Assembly (NCBI RefSeq): GCF_007280555.1
Contig: NZ_VKDB01000002.1
Location: 186,001 to 250,000, forward strand
Direction: 5' to 3'
From: Deinococcus detaillensis
GTDB taxonomy: Bacteria > Deinococcota > Deinococci > Deinococcales > Deinococcaceae
Length of the DNA stretch: 64,000 nt
Made by a program: the position numbers and the translations under genes. This document shows, in pieces, positions 19,241 through 27,836 of this stretch. How positions within the stretch are numbered: position 1 is the first letter of the stretch; the number at the start of each line of letters is the position of its first letter. Under the pieces are notes generated by a model. It saw nothing but the letters and a program-made list of their open reading frames with translations, was not told where the DNA came from and ran no database searches.

Positions 19241-20014
19241 GTGAGCAAAACCATTGATCTCAACGCCGATGCGGGCGAGTCTTACGGGGCTTGGACTTTG
19301 GGCGACGACGCGGCGCTTTTTCCGCTTCTCAGTAGTGTCAATATCGCTTGCGGCTTCCACGCGGGCGACCCGCTGACTATGCAAAGCGCTGTCGCGCTGG
19401 CCAGGCAGCACGGTTTGGGTATCGGCGCACATCCCAGTTACCCCGATTTGGCAGGCTTCGGGCGGCGCGTCATGGAGGCCACTCCAGAGCAAGTTTATGC
19501 CGATTGCCTCTACCAGATTTCGGCCCTCTCCGGCATGGCGCAGGCCGCCGGAAGCCGCTTGCAGCACGTCAAGGCCCACGGCGCACTCTCCAACCGCGCT
19601 TGTGTGCATGCGCCGACGGCTCAGGCCATCGCTCAGGCCACCCGCGACTTCGATTCACGGCTACCGCTGATGGTGCTGCCCTCTACCGAGCTGGACATAC
19701 AGGCCCGCGCCCTGGGCGTGCCGGTGGTGCTGGAAACTTTTCCCGAACGCGCTTACCTGAAAGATGGCCGCCTCGCGCCACGCAGCATGGCCGGTTCCAG
19801 CATTCATGACCCGCAGGAAGCCGCCCGCCGCGCCGTGATGATGGTGCTCGAAGGCCTCGTGGAAGCGGTTGACGGCGGGTTCTTTGAATACAAAGTGGAC
19901 TCGCTGTGCATTCACGGCGACAATCCCAACGCTGTCCAGATCGCCCACGCCATTCGGGATGCGCTGGAAGATGTGGGCGTGACGGTGCGCTCTTTTGCCA
20001 AGACTGACTTGTAA
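19241..20014 (+). CDS. pxpA: 5-oxoprolinase subunit A (LamB/YcsF family)
   Basis: 257 residues. The N-terminal IDLNADAGESYGAWTLGDD, then NIACGFHAGDP, IGAHPSYPDLAGFGRR, HVKAHGAL and YKVDSLCIHGDNP are the full set of PxpA motifs. With PxpB and PxpC it hydrolyses 5-oxoproline, a damage product of glutamate/glutamine, to glutamate in the cytoplasm at the cost of ATP. GTG 19241 sits six bases after TAACGT (19229-19234), a leaderless start. Its stop overlaps the start of the pxpB-pxpC fusion by one base. Confidence 0.95.
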   Translation: MSKTIDLNADAGESYGAWTLGDDAALFPLLSSVNIACGFHAGDPLTMQSAVALARQHGLGIGAHPSYPDLAGFGRRVMEATPEQVYADCLYQISALSGMAQAAGSRLQHVKAHGALSNRACVHAPTAQAIAQATRDFDSRLPLMVLPSTELDIQARALGVPVVLETFPERAYLKDGRLAPRSMAGSSIHDPQEAARRAVMMVLEGLVEAVDGGFFEYKVDSLCIHGDNPNAVQIAHAIRDALEDVGVTVRSFAKTDL

Positions 20015-21588
20015 TGCGGCGGCCCAGCCAACCCAGCGGCTTTTATATTCAGTTGGCCGAACAACTCGATTTGCGCCAAAATGCCCGCCTGCACGCCCTG
20101 CACCGCGCTCTGCTGGCCGACATGCTGCCGGGCATCACCGATCTGTGCCCCAGTTACGTCAACTTGTATGTGGAGTTTGACGAAGCGCTGATTGACGCGG
20201 GAGCGGTGCGGGCGTGGGCGGTGCGGCACCTGCGAAATCTGAGTCAAGGAAGGGCGTCAGCGTGCCGCTTGATTGAACTTCCCGTTCGCTACGACGGCTC
20301 CGACCTCTCCGATGTGGCTGAGCGCACCGGCCTGAGCGAGGCTGAGGTGATTCGCCAGCACAGCGCTCCCGAGTACCACGTCTATGCGGTGGGCTTCACG
20401 CCGGGTTTTCCTTTTCTGGGTGAGGTGCCGCCGAGTTTGCGCTTGCCGCGCCGCGCCACTCCACGCCCCACTGTGCCCCCGAACGCTGTGGCGATGGCCA
20501 ATGCCCAAACTTGCGTCTACCCGCTGCCCTCGCCGGGGGGCTGGAACTTGCTGGGCACCGCCCTGACGACCATCTACGATCCCAACCGCGCCGAGCCGTT
20601 TCTAATCGCGGCAGGCGACAAGGTGCGTTTCATCCCCGCTGAGGGCGACACGCCTGCCCTGCCCGCCGTGCGCGAATTGTGGCCCGCCGAACCCCGCTTT
20701 CCGGCCTTCCGAGTCGAGAAGCCCGGCCTGCTGGATGTGCTTTTAGATGCCGGACGCTTTGGGCAAGCAGCGGTGGGCCTTGCCCGTAGCGGCCCGCTGG
20801 ACAGCCGCTCGGCCCGCTTCGCCAACGGCTTGGTGGGCAACTCGCCCGACGCGCCTCTCCTCGAACTCACCCTCAAAGGCCCGGTTCTGACCGCCCTGCG
20901 CAGCGTGGTGGTGGGTGTGGCAGGCTTTGGGATGCGGCCTGAAAGCCAGCCGATGCAGCAGAGTTTCCGGTTGCGGGCGGGTCAAACGTTGCGCTTCACC
21001 TCCACTCACCTCGGAGCGCGGGCTTACTTGGCGGTGGCGGGCGGCTTTGAGAGCTTGCCGTTTCTGGACAGCAGCAGCACCGATTTGATCGGGCGGGTGG
21101 GGCGGCCCCTGCGGGCTGGTGACGTGCTGGGGCTGGCGAGCCTGATACCCGCCCTCTCCGGCTTTGCCAATTTGCCGCTTAACTTGCCGGAGCGTGTCAC
21201 CTTGCGCCTGCTGCCTGGCCCGCAAGCGACGCGGGAAGCGCTTGCGAGTTTGGGCAGCGCTCCTTTCCGCGTCACCGGCTCAGACCGGATGGGCCTGCGG
21301 CTAAGTAGAGTGGGATTGGGCGGCCCCGACGTGCCGGGCGGGCAAGTCATCAGCGAGGCCACGCCGCTGGGAGCGGTGCAGGTGACGCCAGCGGGCGAGC
21401 CGATTTTGCTGCTGGCAGACCGGGGCCGCATTGGCGGATACAGTAAACCCGCCGTCCTGCACCCCCACGATTTACCGCTGGCGGCGCAACTGCGGCCCGG
21501 CCAACTCGTATCCTTCAAGCCTGAGCTGTCCGGCTCTCCCGAAAGCTGGGCGCGGCGCTGGTTTCTCAACACACAGGAGAACTTATGA
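20014..21588 (+). CDS. pxpBC: Fused 5-oxoprolinase subunits B and C (PxpB-PxpC)
   Basis: 524-residue fusion of two normally separate subunits. Residues about 1-225 are the KipI/PxpB domain (VGFTPGFPFLGEVP, RPTVPPNAVAMANAQTCVYPLPSPGGWNLLG as consecutive blocks). Residues about 230-520 are the KipA/PxpC domain (VEKPGLLDVLLDAGRFG, FANGLVGNSPDAPLLELTL, SDRMGLRLSR, LADRGRIGGYSKPAVL). Together with PxpA the complex phosphorylates and opens 5-oxoproline. The joint has a short linker and no internal stop, so it reads as a real fusion. The end overlaps the following SDR gene by four bases (ATGA). Confidence 0.93.
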   Translation: MRRPSQPSGFYIQLAEQLDLRQNARLHALHRALLADMLPGITDLCPSYVNLYVEFDEALIDAGAVRAWAVRHLRNLSQGRASACRLIELPVRYDGSDLSDVAERTGLSEAEVIRQHSAPEYHVYAVGFTPGFPFLGEVPPSLRLPRRATPRPTVPPNAVAMANAQTCVYPLPSPGGWNLLGTALTTIYDPNRAEPFLIAAGDKVRFIPAEGDTPALPAVRELWPAEPRFPAFRVEKPGLLDVLLDAGRFGQAAVGLARSGPLDSRSARFANGLVGNSPDAPLLELTLKGPVLTALRSVVVGVAGFGMRPESQPMQQSFRLRAGQTLRFTSTHLGARAYLAVAGGFESLPFLDSSSTDLIGRVGRPLRAGDVLGLASLIPALSGFANLPLNLPERVTLRLLPGPQATREALASLGSAPFRVTGSDRMGLRLSRVGLGGPDVPGGQVISEATPLGAVQVTPAGEPILLLADRGRIGGYSKPAVLHPHDLPLAAQLRPGQLVSFKPELSGSPESWARRWFLNTQENL

Positions 21589-22403
21589 CCCTTAATCAAG
21601 CACGTTTTACTGGCAAAACCGTCCTCATCACCGGAGCGGGCGGCGGCATCGGGCGGGCGGTGGCGCTGCGGTTTGCTGCCGAGGGCGCAAACGTCGCCGT
21701 CAACGACATCAAAGCTGAGATGGTGCAGGCGGTCGTTGACGAGATCAAAGCGGCGGGCGGATCAGCGCTGGCCGTCCCCGCAGACGTGTCCGAGGCCGGG
21801 CAGGTCGAAACCATGTTCAGCCGAGTGGAAGCCGAATTTGGCTACGTGGATGTGCTGTACAACAACGCCGGACTGATCGACACTGCCCGCCATTTTCTGG
21901 AAGGGGACGAAACGTGGTGGGATAAGATCCAGAAGGTCAATCTCAAGAGCGTGTTTCTGTGCTCGCACCGGGCGGCCAAGATCATGGTCAGACGGCGCAA
22001 AGGCGTCATCCTGACCACCTCGTCCGGCGGTGCGACCCGCGCCCACCGGGGCAACGTGGCCTACGACGCGACCAAGGGCGGCATCGAGGCCATGACCCGC
22101 TCGATGGCGCTGGATTTGGCTCCTTACGGCGTCCGGGTCTGCGGCGTGGTGCCGGGCTTTATCAACACCTACGGCCTGACCGAAGCCGAGTTGCGCGAGC
22201 GCGAAAAGACCGTGCCGCTGGGCCGCTACGGTGTGGCCGAGGACATGACCGGCGCGGCGCTGTTTCTGGCCTCCGATGACGCGGCCTACATCACCGGCCA
22301 GCTCATCAGCGTGGACGGCGGCGTCTTGGTGCAGCAGCGCTCGGCCAACGTGGACACTTTTCCAGTCTCGGGCTTTCCCATTGTTGAGGCAGACCTCGCG
22401 TGA
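21585..22403 (+). CDS. SDR-family NAD(P)-dependent oxidoreductase
   Basis: Classical short-chain dehydrogenase of 272 residues. The nucleotide-binding motif is TGAGGGIGRA (about residues 15-24), NNAG follows near 90, and the catalytic Ser and Tyr-x-x-x-Lys appear as TTSSGGATR and VAYDATKGG, with D in place of the usual S/A after Y. The C-terminus has the ITGQLISVDGG signature. The substrate is not evident. It is translationally coupled to PxpBC upstream and to a flavin oxidoreductase downstream, pointing to one catabolic unit. Confidence 0.88.
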   Translation: MTLNQARFTGKTVLITGAGGGIGRAVALRFAAEGANVAVNDIKAEMVQAVVDEIKAAGGSALAVPADVSEAGQVETMFSRVEAEFGYVDVLYNNAGLIDTARHFLEGDETWWDKIQKVNLKSVFLCSHRAAKIMVRRRKGVILTTSSGGATRAHRGNVAYDATKGGIEAMTRSMALDLAPYGVRVCGVVPGFINTYGLTEAELREREKTVPLGRYGVAEDMTGAALFLASDDAAYITGQLISVDGGVLVQQRSANVDTFPVSGFPIVEADLA

Positions 22404-23521
22404 CCCATCAAACGGCGGACATCCTCGTGATCGGAGCCGGAATCATCGGTGCGGCCAGTGCCTACCGACTGGCCCAGCGCGGCCTCAAGGTCACGGTGCT
22501 CGAAAAAAACCACCCCGCCAGCGGCTCCACCGGCAAGAGCGTGGCGGGCGTGCGGGCGCAGTTCAACTCCGCCACCAATATTTTGCTGTCGCGTGAAAGC
22601 ATCGCCGAGTACGCCGCCATGCCCGAGTCGGGTTACCGAGCGGAAGGCTACTTGATGCTGATTCCCGAAGCGGGCTGGGCCGCGCATCAAAAGGCGGTGG
22701 CCTTGCAGCAGAGTCTGGGCATTGCGTCGCTGGCGCTGACACCTGAAGAAGCCCAGCAGTACACCACCTTCAACACGGCTGGCCTCGGCGGGTGCAGCTT
22801 TTGCTCCACCGACGGCAAGGTGGACGCCCACAGTCTCAACCATGAATATGTGCGGCTGGCCCGCGAAGCGGGGGCGCGGATACTGCTGGACACGCCCGTG
22901 ACGGCCATTGAGCGGGTGGGCAAAAGCTGGCGAGTCACCACACCCAGCGGCACCTTCGAGGCCCCGCAACTCCTCAACGCCGCTGGCGCGTGGTCGGGCG
23001 AAATCGGCGCTCTGGCCGGTCTGGACATCCCGGTCGAGCCCGCCCGCCGGATGGTCTTTTCGACAGCCTCCATTGAGCTGCCCAAACCCGTGCCGATGAC
23101 TTTCGACCTCGCCAGCGGAGTCTATCTGCGCTCGGAAGGCGAGCGGCTGATCTTTGGGCGGGCCGACCCCCTGGATACCGGCTGGCGCGAGGGCATGAGC
23201 TGGAGCTGGCTGGAACCCACTCTAATGCTGGCCCTGGAGCGCTTCCCCTTTTTGGAGAGCGCCTCACTCGACCAGAAAGCCAGCTGGTGGGGCTATTACG
23301 AACTCACGCCCGACCAGTTCCCGGTGGTGGGCCGGATGCCGGGCGCACCGGGCTGGCTCAACGCCTGCGGCTTCTCCGGTCACGGCGTGATGCAGGCGGC
23401 GGCCACCGGGCGGGTCATGGCGCAACTGGCGCTGAATGAAACGCCGTTCATTGATGTCTCGCCGCTGAGCATCGAGCGCTTTGCCGCTCAGGAAGTCAGG
23501 ACGCTGGATCTCCAAGTTTGA
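22400..23521 (+). CDS. FAD-dependent amino-acid oxidase/dehydrogenase (DAO family)
   Basis: Flavoprotein of 373 residues. VIGAGIIGAASAYRLAQRG is the Rossmann FAD motif (about residues 9-27) with E at the end of strand two (TVLEKN). GSTGKSVAGVRAQF, KVDAHSLNHEYVRLARE and NACGFSGHGVMQAAATGRVMAQL match the sarcosine oxidase-beta/glycine oxidase branch. It should oxidise a secondary or D-amino acid such as proline-like compounds; the exact substrate is unknown. GTG 22400 overlaps the SDR stop. Close linkage to 5-oxoprolinase suggests catabolism of proline- or pyroglutamate-related compounds, which is inference. Confidence 0.87.
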   Translation: MTHQTADILVIGAGIIGAASAYRLAQRGLKVTVLEKNHPASGSTGKSVAGVRAQFNSATNILLSRESIAEYAAMPESGYRAEGYLMLIPEAGWAAHQKAVALQQSLGIASLALTPEEAQQYTTFNTAGLGGCSFCSTDGKVDAHSLNHEYVRLAREAGARILLDTPVTAIERVGKSWRVTTPSGTFEAPQLLNAAGAWSGEIGALAGLDIPVEPARRMVFSTASIELPKPVPMTFDLASGVYLRSEGERLIFGRADPLDTGWREGMSWSWLEPTLMLALERFPFLESASLDQKASWWGYYELTPDQFPVVGRMPGAPGWLNACGFSGHGVMQAAATGRVMAQLALNETPFIDVSPLSIERFAAQEVRTLDLQV

Positions 23522-23584
23522 GGATGTCGGGGCTGAAGGCAGTGGGTCACCTCAAGACAAGTTTCGTCTAGGCTGCTGCTTTCT

Positions 23585-24655
23585 CTAGATTTCGTGGCCC
23601 GCTCCCGGAGTGGCCTGCATCCCAACCGGCATTCCGCTACGGGCGCTTTCGTAGCCGCCCAGCACCAAGCGCACGCTCTCACGCCCGTCTTCGCCGCTGC
23701 ACACGACCGACGTGCCCCCCGTGATGCTGCGGACAAAAGCCACGACGCTGGCGAGGTGGGTGTAATGCGGCTCATTCAGCGCGGCAAAGTCGTACCACGT
23801 TTCGTCGGTGTCGTCCCAACTGCCGGTGCCCGCCGTGCGGCTGACAAAGCGCAGTCTGGCCCTGCCGAGGCGGTTGCTGCATTCGAGTGCGCCGTGCGTG
23901 CCGTAGACCGCGAAGCTTTCCTCCCAGCCGGTGGCCGTCCAAGCGTTTTCCACGCTGCCAAGCGCTCCGCTTTCAAATTCGAGCGAGGCGACGCTGGTGT
24001 CTTCCACCTCAGTGTTAAACTTGAGGGTCGCCAGCCGTGCAAAAATGCTGCGCACGTCGCCGCCGAAGTGCCGCGCCAGATCCATCATGTGACAGCCGTT
24101 GTCGAGCAGGCTGCCGCCGCCGCTGGCCTTGAGGCTGCCGAACGCGCCGCGCACTTCCTCCGCGCCGCCCCAGTCATGGGCTTGGCGCAGCCGCATAAAG
24201 GTGACGCGCCCAATCCGGCCTTCTTCGATCAAGCGCTTGGCGGTTTGCACATTCGGACTGGAGCGCAGGTGATGGTTGGTCTGCAAAATGGCTCCGCTGG
24301 CCGCCGCCGCCGCAATCATCTCGCTGCAAGCGGCCAAATCCAGCGACAGCGGCTTTTCGCACAGCACGTGGATGCCCCGCTTCAGGGCGGCCAGCGCGGC
24401 GGGCGCGTGAAAAGCGTTGGGCGTGCAGATGCTGAGCGCCTGCACCTGTTCGCGCTCCAGCATTTCCGTAAAGTCGAGATAGCCGCGTGCATTCCACTCT
24501 GTTTCGCGGCTCAGGCGCATGCCTTCGCTCGGTTCGGCAAACGCCACCACGTTCGCGCCTGCTGCCCGGTAGCCTTCAAAGTGCCGCACTGAAATGGCTC
24601 CCGCGCCGATGATGGCAACGTTCAGTGGAGCGGCATTGAGCAGGGGAGAGGTCAC
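23585..24655 (-). CDS. Gfo/Idh/MocA-family oxidoreductase
   Basis: NAD(P)-dependent sugar-type dehydrogenase of 356 residues. [22 protein letters not shown] is the Rossmann start, [15 protein letters not shown] and [13 protein letters not shown] carry the conserved EKP, and [16 protein letters not shown] has the catalytic-region D-x-x-x-H. The start is GTG 24655, which overlaps the stop of the upstream ThuA gene by four bases; the open frame continues upstream but that part is out-of-frame ThuA coding. Family members act on inositols, sugars or their derivatives; pairing with ThuA suggests 3-keto-sugar or trehalose-type metabolism. Confidence 0.88.
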   Translation of the reverse strand: MTSPLLNAAPLNVAIIGAGAISVRHFEGYRAAGANVVAFAEPSEGMRLSRETEWNARGYLDFTEMLEREQVQALSICTPNAFHAPAALAALKRGIHVLCEKPLSLDLAACSEMIAAAAASGAILQTNHHLRSSPNVQTAKRLIEEGRIGRVTFMRLRQAHDWGGAEEVRGAFGSLKASGGGSLLDNGCHMMDLARHFGGDVRSIFARLATLKFNTEVEDTSVASLEFESGALGSVENAWTATGWEESFAVYGTHGALECSNRLGRARLRFVSRTAGTGSWDDTDETWYDFAALNEPHYTHLASVVAFVRSITGGTSVVCSGEDGRESVRLVLGGYESARSGMPVGMQATPGAGHEI

Positions 24656-25425
24656 TGCCGTTCCGTTTGGGTGTGCAAGGGTTCTAAAGGCTCTGGCCGG
24701 TTTCCGAACGAGCGCGGGGCGCTGGCGGTGGGGCGTGCCCACAAAGCGGCGTTGGCGATGACCTGCTGAATCTTGGTGTGATGGTAGGTCGGGTACGTCT
24801 CGTGACCGGGCCGAAAGTAAAAGATCTTGCCGCTGCCGCGCGTGAAAGTGCAGCCGCTTCTGAACACCTCGCCGCCGGAAAACCAACTGACAAACACCAG
24901 CTCGTCCGGCGCGGGGATATCAAAATGTTCGCCGTACATTTCCTCGGCCTCCAGCTCGATGTATTCACCGACGTTCTGAGCAATCGGGTGCGCCGGATTG
25001 ATGACCCACAGCCGCTCTTTGTCGTTGGCCTCGCGCCACTTGAGGTCGCAGCCGGTGCCCATCAGTGCCTTGAAGACTTTGCTGAAATGCCCTGAGTGCA
25101 GCACGATCAGGCCCATGCCGTCCAGCACGCGGGCCACCACTTTGGCAGCAGCCTCGTTCGACACGTCGCCGTGCGCTTTGTGGCCCCACCAGATCAGCAC
25201 GTCGGTGTTGTCCAGCACTTCGCCCGTCAGGCCGTGTTCCGGCTCGTCGAGCGTGGCGGTGTGAACGTTCTCGAAGCCGTGAGTGCTCAGCCCCGCTGCG
25301 ATCACTTGGTGGATGCCGTCCGGGTAAACGGCGCTGACTTTAGGGTTTTCTTTTTCGTGGCGGTATTCGTTCCAAACGGTGATGCGCGGCTGAGAGTTGG
25401 TCTGGGTTACGGGGGTTTGGGTCAT
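24652..25425 (-). CDS. ThuA-like (trehalose utilisation) domain protein
   Basis: 257-residue protein of the glutamine-amidotransferase-like ThuA fold. [59 protein letters not shown] and [17 protein letters not shown] are consecutive ThuA blocks. ThuA proteins occur with Gfo/Idh/MocA dehydrogenases in sugar catabolism, as here, where the two genes overlap. The precise reaction is not established for most members. It is the first gene of a two-gene minus-strand operon that faces the flavin oxidoreductase gene. Confidence 0.88.
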   Translation of the reverse strand: MTQTPVTQTNSQPRITVWNEYRHEKENPKVSAVYPDGIHQVIAAGLSTHGFENVHTATLDEPEHGLTGEVLDNTDVLIWWGHKAHGDVSNEAAAKVVARVLDGMGLIVLHSGHFSKVFKALMGTGCDLKWREANDKERLWVINPAHPIAQNVGEYIELEAEEMYGEHFDIPAPDELVFVSWFSGGEVFRSGCTFTRGSGKIFYFRPGHETYPTYHHTKIQQVIANAALWARPTASAPRSFGNRPEPLEPLHTQTERQ

Positions 25426-25461
25426 GGTGATTCTGAATCTAGCGCCTCTGAGCGTGAGTTG

Positions 25462-25826
25462 TCAGGCTCCCGAGAGGATCACTTGAGCCGTCTCTAGGTC
25501 GGTAAGCGCGGAGGTATGTTTCTGGATGGTTTTCCACTCGCCCCGGCGTAGTTCCAGTACCCAAGTCAGCTGATTTTGCACGGCTCTGAGCATCTCGCTT
25601 GCTCCGACTTTCACTTCGCTCGGCTCCACCTTGACCCGGCTTATGTCCCCGCCGTGCCCTGCCGAAGCGGTGATCTGCCTCTACCCGACACTGTCCGAGC
25701 TTTGATGAGCCGCTGATAAAATGCCCCGCATTAGGAAATCCAGCACGCCAGCGCTGATCCAGCCGCCCAGTACGGCGGGCGGCAAGTGTTCCTCGGCTTC
25801 CTTATGACTGTCTTTCCCGAAGTCTA
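25462..25826 (-). pseudogene. Decayed gene of unknown family, interrupted by the phosphotransferase unit
   Basis: On the minus strand one phase is open from the left end of the inserted unit (25826) to a stop at 25464-25462, apart from a single TAG at 25683-25681. It reads DFGKDSHKEAEEHLPPAVL, then GGWISAGVLDFLMRGIL before the TAG, and RQITASAGHGGD through LRAVQNQLTWVLELRRGEW after it. Codon use looks like real Deinococcus coding sequence. There is no start codon. Joining across the insertion at its TA dinucleotides keeps the phase open for about ten more codons (HLQERLDFGK). I do not recognise the family. Confidence 0.4.
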
Positions 25827-25865
25827 TTGATCCCGGCGGAAGTCGGTGAAACCTGAGATCTGAAA
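25827..25865 (-). repeat. Left terminal inverted repeat of the phosphotransferase unit
   Basis: Begins TTGAT at the outer end, next to TA (25825-25826). Its reverse complement matches 26840-26878 at 33 of 39 bases, including the uninterrupted core ACCGACTTCCGCCG. Confidence 0.7.
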
Positions 25866-26034
25866 GATGAGAAAAGAAGAGTTGATGCCTCTGCAGAATA
25901 TTCCTGCTGAGTCAGTCGAACGAATTACAAAAAAGCGTTGTCAACTTTGACCGAGATCAATAAACGGAGTTATGCTGATTAAAGCTAGTCAGATACGATT
26001 CGTGAACATACAGCTATCACTGAGAGGAACCGCC

Positions 26035-26814
26035 ATGAATGATCATTCTGGAGCTGGACTATTTGATCGAGGGATTCATATTGCAGATGGGATCGTCCGC
26101 AGACCAAAAGGGTATTGGAGCGTTTCTGTTTACGATCTCTTGCAGTGGCTCGGCAGTGCCGGCTTTGGTCTGTCTCCGGTGCCGGCAGGGCTCGACGAAC
26201 GATTCGAGTACCTCCAATTTATTGACGGAGCAGATCAAGGCTGGCCATTGCTCCCTTTCATCCAGAGTCTAGACGGTGCACGCGCCGCTGGCACCTTTGT
26301 GCGCAAGCTGGAATCGACTCTTGCGGCCTATGTGCCAACTGAGAGCGCACGTTGGCAATTGCCGACGACACCGCACGTTCAGGGCCCTATTCAGCATGGG
26401 GACGTTGGCCCATGGAATTTGCTTTGGGACAGTGAGCGCGGCGAAATTTGCGGCATCATCGATTGGGACCTGGCAGGCCCAGCTCCAGCAGGGTACGACT
26501 CAGGCATTCTCGCGTGGTTTATGGTTCCCGTGATGAATGACGACCGTGCCTACCAACGGGGATTTGGAACGCCGATTGATCGAGAGGAGCGACTACGGGC
26601 CTATTGTGATGGATATGGCATTAGCTGTGGCGAAATGCTTGGTCGCGTCATTGCAGCGCAGAATGAGCTTCGCAACCGCATCCTGTCGGCTTCGGAAGAT
26701 GATCCGCCGACGTATGCGGCGTTGAAGAAAATTGATTTCACTGAGCGGTTCCGTGGAGATATAGAGTTCGCACTTGATTGGAAAAACCGGGGTTTTGGAC
26801 GTGACGCTGAATGA
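26035..26814 (+). CDS. Aminoglycoside-phosphotransferase-family kinase with reduced N-terminal lobe
   Basis: Protein kinase-like phosphotransferase of 259 residues. The catalytic loop is H121-G-D123 to N128 in QHGDVGPWNLL and the metal-binding aspartate is D143 in IIDWDLAGP. The N-terminal lobe is short (VRRPKGYWSVSVYDLLQWL), lacking an obvious Gly loop, as in a family of actinobacterial-type APH relatives. Target unknown: an antibiotic or a small metabolite. GAGAGG at 26022-26027 fixes ATG 26035. G+C is visibly lower than the neighbours, and it lies inside terminal inverted repeats, so it was probably acquired. Confidence 0.82.
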   Translation: MNDHSGAGLFDRGIHIADGIVRRPKGYWSVSVYDLLQWLGSAGFGLSPVPAGLDERFEYLQFIDGADQGWPLLPFIQSLDGARAAGTFVRKLESTLAAYVPTESARWQLPTTPHVQGPIQHGDVGPWNLLWDSERGEICGIIDWDLAGPAPAGYDSGILAWFMVPVMNDDRAYQRGFGTPIDREERLRAYCDGYGISCGEMLGRVIAAQNELRNRILSASEDDPPTYAALKKIDFTERFRGDIEFALDWKNRGFGRDAE

Positions 26815-26839
26815 GCTTATCTCCGAGCTGTGTTGCCTT

Positions 26840-26878
26840 TTTCAGATTTGAGGTGTTACCGACTTCCGCCGATATCAA
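26840..26878 (+). repeat. Right terminal inverted repeat of the phosphotransferase unit
   Basis: Ends ATCAA at the outer side followed by TA (26879-26880). It is the inverted partner of 25827-25865. Confidence 0.7.
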
Positions 26879-26943
26879 TAAGCGCTCTTGGAGGTGAGTG
26901 CGCTGAGATTCGGTCTACCCAGACCCTTAGAGTAGTGCCCGCC

Positions 26944-27792
26944 TCAGTGGTAAATCGGTGTCGGCGTGTCGGCAATTTCCAGCACTTCCAGCTTGTCGCC
27001 CACTTTGAGGCGTCCGGTTCGCCCGTTAAGGGGCGCGTCTTGCACCATATTTTGTCCGAACGGCACGTCCTGACCGCGTCTGCGGGTGCGGGCCAGCGTG
27101 CGGAGCGGTTCGGCGCTCATCTGGGCTTCCTTGGTCACGTTGATGACGCTGCATCTGGCGCAGGTTTCCACCACTTCAAAACCCACCGCGCCAATGCGGA
27201 TGCGCCGCCAGAAGTCTTCTTGGTACGCGGCCCCGCCGCTGATCACAAAGTTGGGGCGCAGATCGGCGGCGCTGACCGGGTGGGCGAGTTGGCTGTTAAG
27301 GTCAGCCAGCGACGCTACGCTGATTAGGTTAAATGGACTGCCGTCCACGAAGCTGAGCTGCGAGCCATAAGGCCGGTCATCTGGTTGAAAGCGCTGCGTT
27401 TCGTCGGGCATATAAACCAGCTCGAACTGGCCGCCCAAGTACCGATTCAGCCACTCGGCGCACTCCGGCGACACCGAGACGCTCGGCAGCGCTTGGCCCC
27501 ACAGGTCGGCGGTGAGGAGCTGGCCCTGCGGCTCAAAAGGCACACTTAAGCTGGGCATCTGCGGTGCGCCGAGTCGCAGGCCGCTCTCTTCCAAGCTGAC
27601 CTTCACCAACTTGAGGCGCGGCTCCTCGCGCTGCGTCACCAGCCGCCCCGACGCGTCTACCACCATCCAGCGCCGGTCATGAATCAGGCCACGCGGCCCC
27701 ACCGCCGAAGTCGAGAGCGAAATGCCGCCGGCCGATTTGACCGGGTAAATGTAGAGGGCGCTGAGGGTGAGCGGCTCGGAAGGGGTAGGCAT
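26944..27792 (-). CDS. MOSC-domain protein (YcbX/mARC-like)
   Basis: 282 residues. An N-terminal beta-barrel (LSALYIYPVKSAGGISLS, DRRWMVVDASGRLVTQRE) is followed by a MOSC domain (LRPNFVISGG, CARCSVINVTKEAQMS). The cysteine in ETCARCSV is the expected molybdenum ligand of YcbX-type enzymes, which reduce N-hydroxylated compounds. ATG 27792 is preferred: GAAAGGA lies about nine bases upstream. A TTG at 27840 would overlap the upstream kinase gene. It may depend on the molybdate uptake genes at 15-18.5 kb. Confidence 0.88.
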   Translation of the reverse strand: MPTPSEPLTLSALYIYPVKSAGGISLSTSAVGPRGLIHDRRWMVVDASGRLVTQREEPRLKLVKVSLEESGLRLGAPQMPSLSVPFEPQGQLLTADLWGQALPSVSVSPECAEWLNRYLGGQFELVYMPDETQRFQPDDRPYGSQLSFVDGSPFNLISVASLADLNSQLAHPVSAADLRPNFVISGGAAYQEDFWRRIRIGAVGFEVVETCARCSVINVTKEAQMSAEPLRTLARTRRRGQDVPFGQNMVQDAPLNGRTGRLKVGDKLEVLEIADTPTPIYH

Positions 27793-27836
27793 AGTCGGTG
27801 TCCTTTCAGGAAGTGGGATGCGGGAACGCAGGTCAT

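Larger units (their letters stand above)
25827..26878. mobile_element. Transposase-less unit with 39-base terminal inverted repeats carrying a phosphotransferase gene
   Basis: Segment of 1052 bases bounded by inverted repeats (33 of 39 positions identical) and flanked on both sides by TA, as expected for a TA-duplicating transposon such as the IS630/Tc1-mariner group. The only gene inside is the phosphotransferase; no transposase or fragment of one is present, so it would have to be moved in trans. The interior has a lower G+C content than the surroundings. The two-base duplication alone is weak evidence; the long matched ends are the main argument. Confidence 0.6.
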
